Assembly (NCBI GenBank): GCA_018224485.1
Contig: JAGTVE010000015.1
Location: forward strand, 1-9,232
Direction of reading: 5' to 3'
Length of the DNA: 9,232 nucleotides
DNA from: Thioalkalivibrio sp.
Lineage (GTDB): Bacteria > Pseudomonadota > Gammaproteobacteria > Ectothiorhodospirales > Ectothiorhodospiraceae
The translations under genes and the position numbers were made by a program. Below, piece by piece: positions 1 through 5,874 of this stretch. Under the pieces are notes generated by a model. It did no database searches, was not told where the DNA came from, and worked only from the letters and a program-made list of their open reading frames with translations. Each line of letters opens with the position of its first letter. Position 1 is the first letter of the stretch.

Positions 1-4
1 AGTT

Positions 5-124
5 TGCCTGGCGGCAATAGCGTACAGGAACCACCCGATCCCATCTCGAACTCGGAAGTGAAACTGTTCAGCGCCGATGGTAGTTTGGGGTCTCCCCATG
101 TGAGAGTAGGTCACTGCCAGGCAT
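5..124 (+). rRNA. rrf: 5S ribosomal RNA
   Basis: A complete 5S rRNA of the large ribosomal subunit. The 5' strand TGCCTGGC at 5-12 pairs exactly with GCCAGGCA at 116-123, forming helix I. The interior carries the conserved 5S blocks CGAACTCGGAAGTGAAAC and GCGCCGATGGTAGT, plus GGGGTCTCCCCATG with GAGAGTAGG. Taking 5-124 gives 120 nt, the usual gammaproteobacterial length. The exact mature ends were set by helix I and could shift by one or two bases. The window begins only four bases upstream, so the 23S gene that normally precedes it lies outside. A strong terminator follows at once, so this is the last gene of its rRNA operon. Confidence 0.97.
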
Positions 125-131
125 TTACCCG

Positions 132-166
132 ACCCGGGCACCATCCGATGGTGTCCGGGTTTTTTT
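132..166 (+). terminator. Intrinsic terminator of the rRNA operon
   Basis: A 13-bp stem (132-144 with 148-160, one G-U wobble) closes a CCG loop and runs into seven T residues at 160-166. It starts eight bases after the 5S rRNA, so it ends that transcript. The T-run is only on the plus-strand side. Read from the opposite strand the hairpin is followed by GGGTAAATG, so it would be a poor terminator for the convergent MBL-fold gene, whose stop codon lies 19 bases past the T-run. Confidence 0.93.
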
Positions 167-184
167 ATGCCCGCGAGATGGGGA

Positions 185-949
185 TCAGCGCAGTTCCCGC
201 CAGCCGAAACCGACCGCTTGGTCCGCGATGACCGTTTCCTCGGGTTGGCAGCCGAGCCCGGTGGCCAGCGCGGCCCGTGCCAGGTTGGGGTGGTTATTGC
301 GTTCGGAGAGGTGCATGCCGATGACATGCTGCAGCCGCCGGCAATCAATGGCTCCGAGCAGGCGCTCGGCCTCGTGGTTGGGCAGGTGGCCGTACGGGCC
401 GCCGACCCGGCGCTTCAGCATCGCCGGGTAGGGACCATGCTCCAGCATTGACGGGTCGTGATTGCATTCGAGCAGCAGCCCGTCGACGCCATTTACGGTG
501 GCGATCATGTGCACGGTGACGTGGCCCGCGTCGGTCATCAGCGCAAGCCGACGGGCGCCGTCAGAGAAGATGAACTGCGCGGGTTCGCGGGCATCGTGGG
601 GAACCGTGAAGGGCTGGATCTCGAGGCCGCCGATGGCCAGGCGCTCCCCTGCATGGAACTCGTGGAGCGCGGGGTAGCGGACATCGCGGGCTCCGAGCCG
701 CGTTCCGGGCGTCATGTAGACCGGGAGCCGGTGGCGGCGCGCAAAGGCCGCGGACGACCCGATGTGGTCGCTGTGTTCGTGCGTGATCAGGACCGCGTCG
801 ATCTGATCGGGCGCGCGTTCGAGCCGGTGCAGCCTCGCGGTGGTTTCCTGCATCGAGAAGCCGCAGTCGACCAGCACCCGGGTATCCCCGGTCTCGACCA
901 GTAGCGCGTTGCCCGCGCTTCCGCTGCCGAGCGATGCGAAACGGATCAC
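185..949 (-). CDS. MBL-fold metallo-hydrolase, WalJ/YycJ-like
   Basis: A 254-residue metallo-beta-lactamase-fold protein of the PhnP/YycJ (WalJ) group. Members are predicted metal-dependent phosphodiesterases or nucleases; the substrate here is not known. The N-terminus has the group's SGSAGN motif (residues 9-14). The metal-binding set is visible: HEHSDH at 57-62, H118 in PHDA, D140 in MTDAGH, a late GHLPN motif at 187-191, and H213 in GMHLSE. Length matches the family. The start is inferred as GTG at 949, because the open frame upstream has no family sequence and no ATG near, and the homologous N-terminus begins exactly here. No good Shine-Dalgarno is seen. The gene lies 97 bases after bamC on the same strand and is probably the third gene of a dapA-bamC transcript. 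It converges with the 5S rRNA gene. Confidence 0.88.
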   Translation of the reverse strand: MIRFASLGSGSAGNALLVETGDTRVLVDCGFSMQETTARLHRLERAPDQIDAVLITHEHSDHIGSSAAFARRHRLPVYMTPGTRLGARDVRYPALHEFHAGERLAIGGLEIQPFTVPHDAREPAQFIFSDGARRLALMTDAGHVTVHMIATVNGVDGLLLECNHDPSMLEHGPYPAMLKRRVGGPYGHLPNHEAERLLGAIDCRRLQHVIGMHLSERNNHPNLARAALATGLGCQPEETVIADQAVGFGWRELR

Positions 950-1046
950 CGGGAAGGGCGGCCGCGGGTGGATCGGTGCCCCGGGAAACGGCCTTCCCTG
1001 AGCCAGGGCACCGGGGTCCGCTGCATCGCGCGCACGGCGATCGGGC

Positions 1047-2210
1047 TCAGCGCAGTTGAGGCTGAATGAGCTCCAGCACGAAGCGCTGGTCGCCGGTGGA
1101 CAGCTGGTCCCCCTCGATGGACAGCGCCTCGATCTCAAGGTCGCGTCCGTTCTCGGCCATGCGTACCTGAAAGCGCTCGTCCATGCGGGAGGTCGTCTCG
1201 TCGCGGCCCGCGCCGAACATGCGGCCGAACAGGCCCGGGCGCTCGGCTTCGGGATCGACGATGTCCGGCCGATAGGTAACGAGGAAGGTGCCGTTGCGAC
1301 GGTCCTGTTCATCCACCATCAGGCCAGTCCGGTCGAGTGCAACCCCGAGACGCCGCCACAGGCTGTCGGGGTCGCCGCGCACGGCAAGCGCAAGTTGCTC
1401 GCCGCGTTCAACGAGCTCCACCCGCCCGGTGCGCTCGAGGTCCACCTCGTCGGCCCGGGCCACGGCCTGGGTCTCGCCCTCGGTCAGGAATACCAGCAGC
1501 CGATTCAGCATCTCGGCCTCGCGTTCCGGGTCAGGCTCCGCGATGAACCACCGGGCGCCCTGGCCCTCCGCATCGCCTCGCTCGACGGCTCCCCGATGGC
1601 TGATGAAGATCTCGGTGGCACCGTTGCTGCGTTCCACGCGCAGGCGATACTGGTCGCGCGTCCCGGCGTCGTAGACGGTCCCGAGCGCGCGCCGCAGCAG
1701 ACCGCGGGCTCCACCGATGGGGATCCCGGCACGGTCCTCCGCCCACTCCGTCTCCATGATGCCGACGGCGGGCTCGTCCCGGACCAGCGTAAGATTCTGC
1801 TCGCGCCAGAACTGGCGGAGCTGGGGCCAGAGCGCCTCGGGCGCAGCCTCGACACGGAGCCAGCGCAGCTGCCCGTCGCGAAGCAGCTGAACGTCCGGCG
1901 ACTCCGGAAGGATCACGGTGGTGTCCGTGACCGGGCGCTGGCCGCGGCGCGGCTCCTGCTCCAGTTCCCGCGCACTCACGCGCTCGCCCGGCGCGTCCGG
2001 GATGCGGAACGCACGATCGGTGCCGGGTGCGATCAGATCCGGTGGCAGCTCCAGCGACTCGTTGGTTGTCGGGGTGGCCTCATAGCGCGGTCCTTCGGCC
2101 AGGCCTCCGGGGGTGCCGCAACCGGAGAGGGTCAGTGCGAACACGAGCGCGGCGATCGGCAGGGTCTTGGGCAGGTGGTTCAAGCGGCAGGGTGTCCTTC
2201 GGGTCTTCAT
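1047..2210 (-). CDS. bamC: BamC (NlpB), outer membrane assembly lipoprotein
   Basis: BamC is an accessory lipoprotein of the BAM complex, which folds beta-barrel proteins into the outer membrane; it binds BamD. The 387-residue product has a basic n-region, a hydrophobic segment (about residues 16-29) and a lipobox LSGC with C31 as the lipidated residue. The next residue is Gly rather than Asp, consistent with outer membrane sorting. An unstructured Pro-rich stretch with LELPPDL follows. Two helix-grip-like regions come next, at about 95-220 and 265-385; the first carries METEWAEDRAGIP, close to the family's METxWAENR. It is longer than the roughly 344 residues of E. coli BamC. The ATG at 2210 shares its A with the dapA stop (TGATG), which favours it over an in-frame TTG one codon earlier. 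Translational coupling to dapA is likely. The order dapA-bamC is the same as in E. coli. Confidence 0.9.
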   Translation of the reverse strand: MKTRRTPCRLNHLPKTLPIAALVFALTLSGCGTPGGLAEGPRYEATPTTNESLELPPDLIAPGTDRAFRIPDAPGERVSARELEQEPRRGQRPVTDTTVILPESPDVQLLRDGQLRWLRVEAAPEALWPQLRQFWREQNLTLVRDEPAVGIMETEWAEDRAGIPIGGARGLLRRALGTVYDAGTRDQYRLRVERSNGATEIFISHRGAVERGDAEGQGARWFIAEPDPEREAEMLNRLLVFLTEGETQAVARADEVDLERTGRVELVERGEQLALAVRGDPDSLWRRLGVALDRTGLMVDEQDRRNGTFLVTYRPDIVDPEAERPGLFGRMFGAGRDETTSRMDERFQVRMAENGRDLEIEALSIEGDQLSTGDQRFVLELIQPQLR

Positions 2211-3094
2211 CAATGGTCCACTGTGATGCCGGCCTGGCGCATCGCGTCCAGAACGGCCTCATGAAACGGTTCCGACAGGGGTGTGAGCGGCAGGCGGATT
2301 CCATCGGGAATCAGGCCCATCTTCGCTACCGCCCATTTTACCGGAATCGGGTTCGCTTCACGGAACAGCGCACGATGGAGCCCATCGAGACGGGTGTTGA
2401 ACTCCCTCGCCCGCGCCACGTCGCCGTTCAGTGCTGCCATGCACATCTCGTGCATCGGGCCCGGCGCGACGTTCGCGGTCACCGAGATCACTCCCTGTCC
2501 ACCTGCGAGCAGGAATTCGAGCGCAGTCGCATCGTCGCCGCTGAAGAGATCGAGTCTACCGCCGACGCGGTTCACCAGTTCCTGTGTCCGTTCCAGTTCG
2601 CCCAGCGCCTCCTTCAGGCCGACAATGTTCGGGATAGTCGCGAGCCGCTCCACGGTCTCCGGGAGCAGGTCGACGGCGGTACGCCCGGGGACGTTGTACA
2701 GGATCTGCGGGATGTCGACCGCCTCCGCGATCGCGCGGTGGTGCAGGTACAGGCCTTCCTGCGTGGGCTTGTTGTAGTAGGGCGTCACCAGCAGGCAGGC
2801 ATCCGCGCCGGCGTCCTTCGCGCACTGGGTCAGATGGATTGCCTCGCGCGTTGCGTTCGCCCCCGTTCCCGCGATCACCGGACGGCGTCCGGCGACGCGT
2901 TTCACCGTGTGGGCGATCACGGCGCAGTGCTCCTCGAAGTCCAGGGTCGCGGATTCTCCGGTGGTCCCGACCGTCACGATGGCATCGGTGCCTGCCGCCA
3001 GGTGCCAGTCCAGCAGGTCATCCAGGGCGTCCATGTCGATGCTGCCGTCCGTTCGCATCGGCGTCACCAGTGCGACCATGCTGCCTTGAAACAT
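2210..3094 (-). CDS. dapA: 4-hydroxy-tetrahydrodipicolinate synthase
   Basis: DapA condenses pyruvate with aspartate semialdehyde in the cytoplasm, the first committed step to meso-diaminopimelate and lysine. The 294-residue length and the numbering match E. coli DapA. Seen in the sequence: the Schiff-base lysine K161 in GLKEA, the catalytic triad T44, Y107 and Y133, R138 in YNVPGRT for aspartate semialdehyde binding, and the GTTGES motif at 43-48. The start MFQGSMVALVTP aligns with E. coli MFTGSIVAIVTP. It is supported by a Shine-Dalgarno (GGAGAGGG, 3097-3104) at a short spacing, so the second Met (residue 6) is not needed. The gene is first in a minus-strand transcript with bamC and faces gcvR divergently. 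Whether lysine inhibits the enzyme cannot be judged from the sequence alone. Confidence 0.97.
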   Translation of the reverse strand: MFQGSMVALVTPMRTDGSIDMDALDDLLDWHLAAGTDAIVTVGTTGESATLDFEEHCAVIAHTVKRVAGRRPVIAGTGANATREAIHLTQCAKDAGADACLLVTPYYNKPTQEGLYLHHRAIAEAVDIPQILYNVPGRTAVDLLPETVERLATIPNIVGLKEALGELERTQELVNRVGGRLDLFSGDDATALEFLLAGGQGVISVTANVAPGPMHEMCMAALNGDVARAREFNTRLDGLHRALFREANPIPVKWAVAKMGLIPDGIRLPLTPLSEPFHEAVLDAMRQAGITVDH

Positions 3095-3096
3095 TG

Positions 3097-3104
3097 CCCT
3101 CTCC
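3097..3104 (-). promoter_or_regulatory. Shine-Dalgarno of dapA
   Basis: On the minus strand GGAGAGGG lies two bases before the ATG at 3094, with the core GGAG six bases upstream. It decides for the first Met over the internal Met at residue 6. Confidence 0.7.
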
Positions 3105-3121
3105 GGCTACCGCGATGGTGC

Positions 3122-3151
3122 AGTCTAACGGGCGGAGAACAAGGGGTTCAA
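3122..3151 (-). promoter_or_regulatory. Candidate sigma-70 promoter of dapA
   Basis: Read on the minus strand, TTGAAC (3151-3146) and TAGACT (3127-3122) are separated by 18 bases. Each matches four of six consensus bases. Transcription would begin near 3115, giving a leader of about 20 bases that contains the dapA Shine-Dalgarno. This is inferred from pattern only; the short leader leaves no room for a riboswitch. Confidence 0.5.
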
Positions 3152-3156
3152 GCTGC

Positions 3157-3172
3157 GAAAAACCGGTGTTTC
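3157..3172. promoter_or_regulatory. 16-bp dyad, candidate operator upstream of dapA
   Basis: The sequence GAAAAACCGGTGTTTC is an inverted repeat centred between 3164 and 3165, with seven of eight base pairs matching (only 3161/3168 fails). It stands out as an A/T-flanked palindrome in a G+C-rich region. It ends five bases upstream of the candidate dapA -35 box, placing its centre near -50 of the inferred start. That is a typical activator position, though a repressor is also possible. The protein that would bind is unknown. Confidence 0.4.
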
Positions 3173-3174
3173 CG

Positions 3175-3227
3175 GGCCCCGGGCGATGGCGCCGGGGCCT
3201 TGCCGCCGGCCACCGGCCGGGCCCGGC
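3175..3227. repeat. G+C-rich inverted repeats between dapA and gcvR promoters
   Basis: Two dyads lie in the middle of the divergent intergenic region. GGCCCCGG (3175-3182) pairs with CCGGGGCC (3192-3199) across a nine-base loop, and GCCGGGCCCGGC (3216-3227) is a perfect 12-bp palindrome. Neither is followed by a T-run on either strand, so they are not intrinsic terminators. They lie upstream of both candidate promoters. Such repeats arise easily in very G+C-rich DNA, so a function is uncertain. Confidence 0.35.
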
Positions 3228-3246
3228 ACCTTTGCATGGAACCCGT

Positions 3247-3274
3247 TTGCCTGGCGCGCCCAAGGTGATATGTT
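3247..3274 (+). promoter_or_regulatory. Candidate sigma-70 promoter of gcvR (extended -10)
   Basis: TTGCCT (3247-3252) and TATGTT (3269-3274) are 16 bases apart. A TGA directly before the -10 box provides an extended -10 (TGN). Each hexamer matches four of six consensus bases. Transcription would begin near 3281, about 25 bases before the chosen gcvR ATG. This also argues against the in-frame ATG at 3270, which would overlap the -10 box. Confidence 0.45.
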
Positions 3275-3305
3275 GCCTGCCTGTTCCGTTCGCTGCCGAG
3301 CCGAG

Positions 3306-3860
3306 ATGCCTGAGCTACCGGGTTCGACACCCACCACCCACCTCGTCATGGTCCTGATCGGGCCGGACCGCCCCGGCCTGCTCGAGCAGGTCTCCGGATC
3401 CGTGATGGACGCGGGATGCAATCTCGAGGACAGCCGCATGGCGGTGCTCGCGGGATTCTGCTGTATCAGCATGGCGGTCAGCGGGAACTGGAAGACGCTC
3501 GGAAAGCTCGAGAGCCAGCTGCCGCGCCTGGAGCAGGACACCGGCCTGAACCTGGTCGCACGGCGTGCCCCGCCCGAGGAGAGCGCGTCGCCGGCGATGG
3601 CCTATTCGGTGGACGTGGTGGCCCTGGATCAGGTCGGCATCGTGCATGCATTGGCGGGCTTTTTCACCAGTCGTGGCGTGAATGTACGGGATCTGCACAC
3701 GCGGGTGTTCAGGGCACAGCCGACCGGCACGCGGATGTTCGCGGCCAACATGGTGATCGACATACCCGCCGAACAGCACCTGGCGAGCCTGCGCGGCGAC
3801 TTCCTGGATTTCTGCGACGAACTCAACCTCGACGGCGTGCTGGATCCGATCAAGGCCTGA
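3306..3860 (+). CDS. gcvR: GcvR-like two-ACT-domain regulator
   Basis: A 184-residue cytoplasmic protein made of two ACT domains, at about residues 12-86 and 98-178. Each opens with a ligand-loop motif: GPDRPGLLEQ (19-28) and ALDQVGIVHAL (107-117). It has no DNA-binding domain. In E. coli, GcvR (190 residues) represses the glycine cleavage operon by binding the activator GcvA, and glycine relieves this. The position divergent from dapA and upstream of bcp is the same as in E. coli, which supports the name. The ligand and partner are not shown by the sequence; neither gcvA nor gcvTHP is in the window. The ATG at 3306 is preferred because a plausible promoter covers the upstream in-frame ATG at 3270; the Shine-Dalgarno is weak. 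It may be cotranscribed with bcp, 55 bases downstream. Confidence 0.82.
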   Translation: MPELPGSTPTTHLVMVLIGPDRPGLLEQVSGSVMDAGCNLEDSRMAVLAGFCCISMAVSGNWKTLGKLESQLPRLEQDTGLNLVARRAPPEESASPAMAYSVDVVALDQVGIVHALAGFFTSRGVNVRDLHTRVFRAQPTGTRMFAANMVIDIPAEQHLASLRGDFLDFCDELNLDGVLDPIKA

Positions 3861-3901
3861 ACGGCCGGGTTTCGTGATTCAGCCCATTCACCCCTGCGTT
3901 C

Positions 3902-3907
3902 AAGGAG
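3902..3907 (+). promoter_or_regulatory. Shine-Dalgarno of bcp
   Basis: AAGGAG lies eight bases before the ATG at 3916. It sets the bcp start and rules against the GTG at 3874, which would add 14 residues that do not resemble the family. Confidence 0.75.
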
Positions 3908-3915
3908 TAGCTGCA

Positions 3916-4383
3916 ATGCCTGTTGCGATCGACCAGCCGGTTCCCACCGCCATCCGCCTGCCTGCGACCGGCGATCAGACGCTCGGGCTCGGCGACTTCC
4001 CGGGGCGCCGCCTCGTGCTGTATTTCTACCCCAAGGATGCGACCCCCGGCTGCACCAGCGAGAGCCGCGACTTCGCCGCGCAGCAGGAGGCCTTCGAGGC
4101 CGAGAACACGGCGATCATCGGTGTCTCGCGCGACAGCGTGCGCAGCCATGAGAGGTTCCGCGACAAGGAGGGGCTGCCGTTCGACCTGCTCAGTGACGCC
4201 GACGAGGCCCTGTGCGAGGCCTTCGACGTGATCCGGATGAAGAACATGTATGGCAAGCAGGTGCGGGGAATCGAGCGTTCCACCTTCCTGATCGACGAGA
4301 ACGGGGTGCTGCGGCGCGAGTGGCGCAAGGTCAAGGTGCCGGGCCACGTCGACGAGGTGCTGGCAGCAGTGCGGGAGCTGTAG
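3916..4383 (+). CDS. bcp: Thiol peroxidase Bcp / PrxQ-type peroxiredoxin
   Basis: A 155-residue cytoplasmic peroxiredoxin that reduces hydrogen peroxide and organic hydroperoxides, usually with thioredoxin as reductant. The peroxidatic cysteine is C46 in YPKDATPGCTSE, with the conserved Pro and Thr of the PxxxTxxC active site. The later motifs LLSDAD and RSTFLIDENG fit the family, as does the length (E. coli Bcp is 156). The resolving cysteine found five residues after the peroxidatic one in E. coli (position 51) is Arg here. The only other Cys is C100, in DEALCEAF. The enzyme may therefore act as a 1-Cys peroxiredoxin or use C100. The start is fixed by a good Shine-Dalgarno. The gene sits between gcvR and the PIN-PhoH gene on the same strand, with gaps of 55 and 39 bases, so a common transcript is possible. 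Confidence 0.94.
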   Translation: MPVAIDQPVPTAIRLPATGDQTLGLGDFPGRRLVLYFYPKDATPGCTSESRDFAAQQEAFEAENTAIIGVSRDSVRSHERFRDKEGLPFDLLSDADEALCEAFDVIRMKNMYGKQVRGIERSTFLIDENGVLRREWRKVKVPGHVDEVLAAVREL

Positions 4384-4422
4384 TAGGCCCTGCCTGCGGC
4401 GGAACACGGGAGCAAGGCCCTC

Positions 4423-5841
4423 ATGGTGAAGAAGGAAATGCGTGCCAACCGGCTGCTGGTGCTGGACACGAACGTGCTGATGCACGACCCGACCGCTCTG
4501 TTCCGGTTCCAGGAGCACGACATCTTCCTGCCGATGGTGGTGCTGGAGGAACTGGACCGCGCCAAGAAGGGCCTGTCTGAGGTTGCGCGCAACGTGCGCC
4601 AGGTCAGCCGTTTCATCGACGAGCTCACGCAGGACGCGACCCACGCCGAGATCGCGCAGGGCCTGCCGCTGCGCACAAGGTCGCTGGCGGATTCCGCGCT
4701 CGAGGCCAGCGGGCGGCTGTTCTTCCAGACCCGGGCGATGGTGGCGCATCTGCCGGAGAGCCTTCCCGGATCCACCTCCGACAACAATATTCTCGCCACC
4801 ACGCTGGCCCTGCAGGGCGAGCTCCCGGACGCGAAGATCACACTCGTTTCCAAGGACATCAACCTGCGGATCAAGGCGGCGGTGCTCGGGCTGCACGCCG
4901 AGGACTACTTCAACGACCAGGTCCTGGATGACGTCAGCCTGCTGTACTCCGGGATGGCGGAGCTGCCGGCGGATTTCTGGGAATCGCACGGCACGGAGAT
5001 GGAGTCCTGGCAGGAGAGCGGCCGCACCTACTACCGCGTGGCCGGCCCGCTGGTGATGCAGTGGCAGCCCAACCAGTTCCTGTACCGCGACGAGGGCAAC
5101 CCGGTGCAGGCGATCGTGCTCGAGATCGACCAGCGTGCCGAGACCGCGGTGATCGAGCTGGTGGACGACTACCTGCACCCCCGGCACACCGTCTGGGGAA
5201 TCAACGCCCGCAACCGCGAGCAGAACTTCGCGCTGAACCTGCTGATGGACCCGGAGGTGGATTTCGTGTCGCTGGTGGGCGCCGCCGGCACCGGCAAGAC
5301 CCTGCTGACGCTGGCGGCCGGGCTTGCCCAGACGCTGGAGGACAACACCTACCGGGAGATCATCATGACCCGGGTGACGATACCGGTGGGCGAGGACATC
5401 GGCTTCCTGCCCGGCACCGAGGAAGAGAAGATGACCCCCTGGATGGGGGCACTGATGGACAATCTGGAGGTGCTGACCAAGTCCGACAGTGCCGGCGACT
5501 GGGGGCGTGCGGCGACCAACGACGTGGTCCGCAGCCGGATCAAGATCCGCTCCCTGAATTTCATGCGCGGGCGCACCTTCCTGAATCGCTACATCATCCT
5601 GGACGAGGCCCAGAACCTCACCAGCAAGCAGATGAAGACCCTGATCACCCGGGCCGGTCCGGGGTCGAAGGTGATCGCGCTGGGGAACATCGCCCAGATC
5701 GACACGCCTTACCTGACCGAGACGACCTCCGGCCTCACCTACGTGGTGGACCGCTTTCGCAGCTGGACCCACGGCGGGCACATCACCCTCACCCGCGGTG
5801 AGCGCTCGCGGCTCGCCGACTACGCATCAAGCCATCTGTGA
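4423..5841 (+). CDS. PIN-domain / PhoH-like ATPase fusion protein
   Basis: A 472-residue protein with an N-terminal PIN nuclease domain (about 9-150) and a C-terminal PhoH-type P-loop ATPase (about 255-470), joined by a linker domain. The PIN acidic residues are visible: D15 in LDTNVL, E42/E43 in LEELD, D120 in DNNIL and D145 in KDINL. The ATPase has Walker A GAAGTGKT at 286-293 (K292) and Walker B ILDEAQN with D394 and E395. Proteins of this design (YlaK/PhoH2 group) are thought to be RNA-processing helicase-nucleases; the role here is inferred. It differs from the short PhoH/YbeZ found beside ybeY, and no ybeY is near. The ATG at 4423 has AAGG five bases upstream; an ATG at 4438 is possible but is too close to its purine tract. 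The gene converges with folE2, 33 bases away. Confidence 0.92.
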   Translation: MVKKEMRANRLLVLDTNVLMHDPTALFRFQEHDIFLPMVVLEELDRAKKGLSEVARNVRQVSRFIDELTQDATHAEIAQGLPLRTRSLADSALEASGRLFFQTRAMVAHLPESLPGSTSDNNILATTLALQGELPDAKITLVSKDINLRIKAAVLGLHAEDYFNDQVLDDVSLLYSGMAELPADFWESHGTEMESWQESGRTYYRVAGPLVMQWQPNQFLYRDEGNPVQAIVLEIDQRAETAVIELVDDYLHPRHTVWGINARNREQNFALNLLMDPEVDFVSLVGAAGTGKTLLTLAAGLAQTLEDNTYREIIMTRVTIPVGEDIGFLPGTEEEKMTPWMGALMDNLEVLTKSDSAGDWGRAATNDVVRSRIKIRSLNFMRGRTFLNRYIILDEAQNLTSKQMKTLITRAGPGSKVIALGNIAQIDTPYLTETTSGLTYVVDRFRSWTHGGHITLTRGERSRLADYASSHL

Positions 5842-5874
5842 ACGAAATCGGAGGGCCGGTGTGGGGGCCGTGCC

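Noticed and set aside
968..1010. Hairpin CCCTG-AGC-CAGGG between bamC and the MBL-fold gene as a terminator
   Set aside because: The stem has only five base pairs and no T-run follows on the transcribed strand.
950..1312. N-terminal extension of the MBL-fold gene into bamC
   Set aside because: The extension reads through the bamC 3' end in another frame, is Arg/Ala/Ser-rich and lacks family sequence; the MBL fold begins at the GTG at 949.
1056..2264. A 402-codon plus-strand open frame opposite bamC
   Set aside because: It is the antisense shadow of bamC, which has a lipobox, family motifs and conserved order. The shadow product has no recognisable motif.
2027..3268. A 413-codon plus-strand open frame opposite dapA
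   Set aside because: It is antisense to a dapA gene with every catalytic residue intact and spans the divergent promoter region; the product is not protein-like.
3270..3305. Earlier gcvR start at the ATG at 3270
   Set aside because: It has an AAGG only four bases upstream and would overlap the likely -10 box; the added residues do not resemble the family. It is not fully excluded.
3850..5781. A 643-codon open frame on the minus strand across bcp and the PIN-PhoH gene
   Set aside because: Its codons are in register with both real genes, so its stops would need TTA, CTA or TCA codons in them, which G+C-rich genes avoid. The predicted protein is low-complexity His/Gln/Arg-rich with no recognisable domain.
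5842..5874. Terminator between the convergent PIN-PhoH and folE2 genes
   Set aside because: Only a four-base-pair GGCC stem with no proper T-run could be found.
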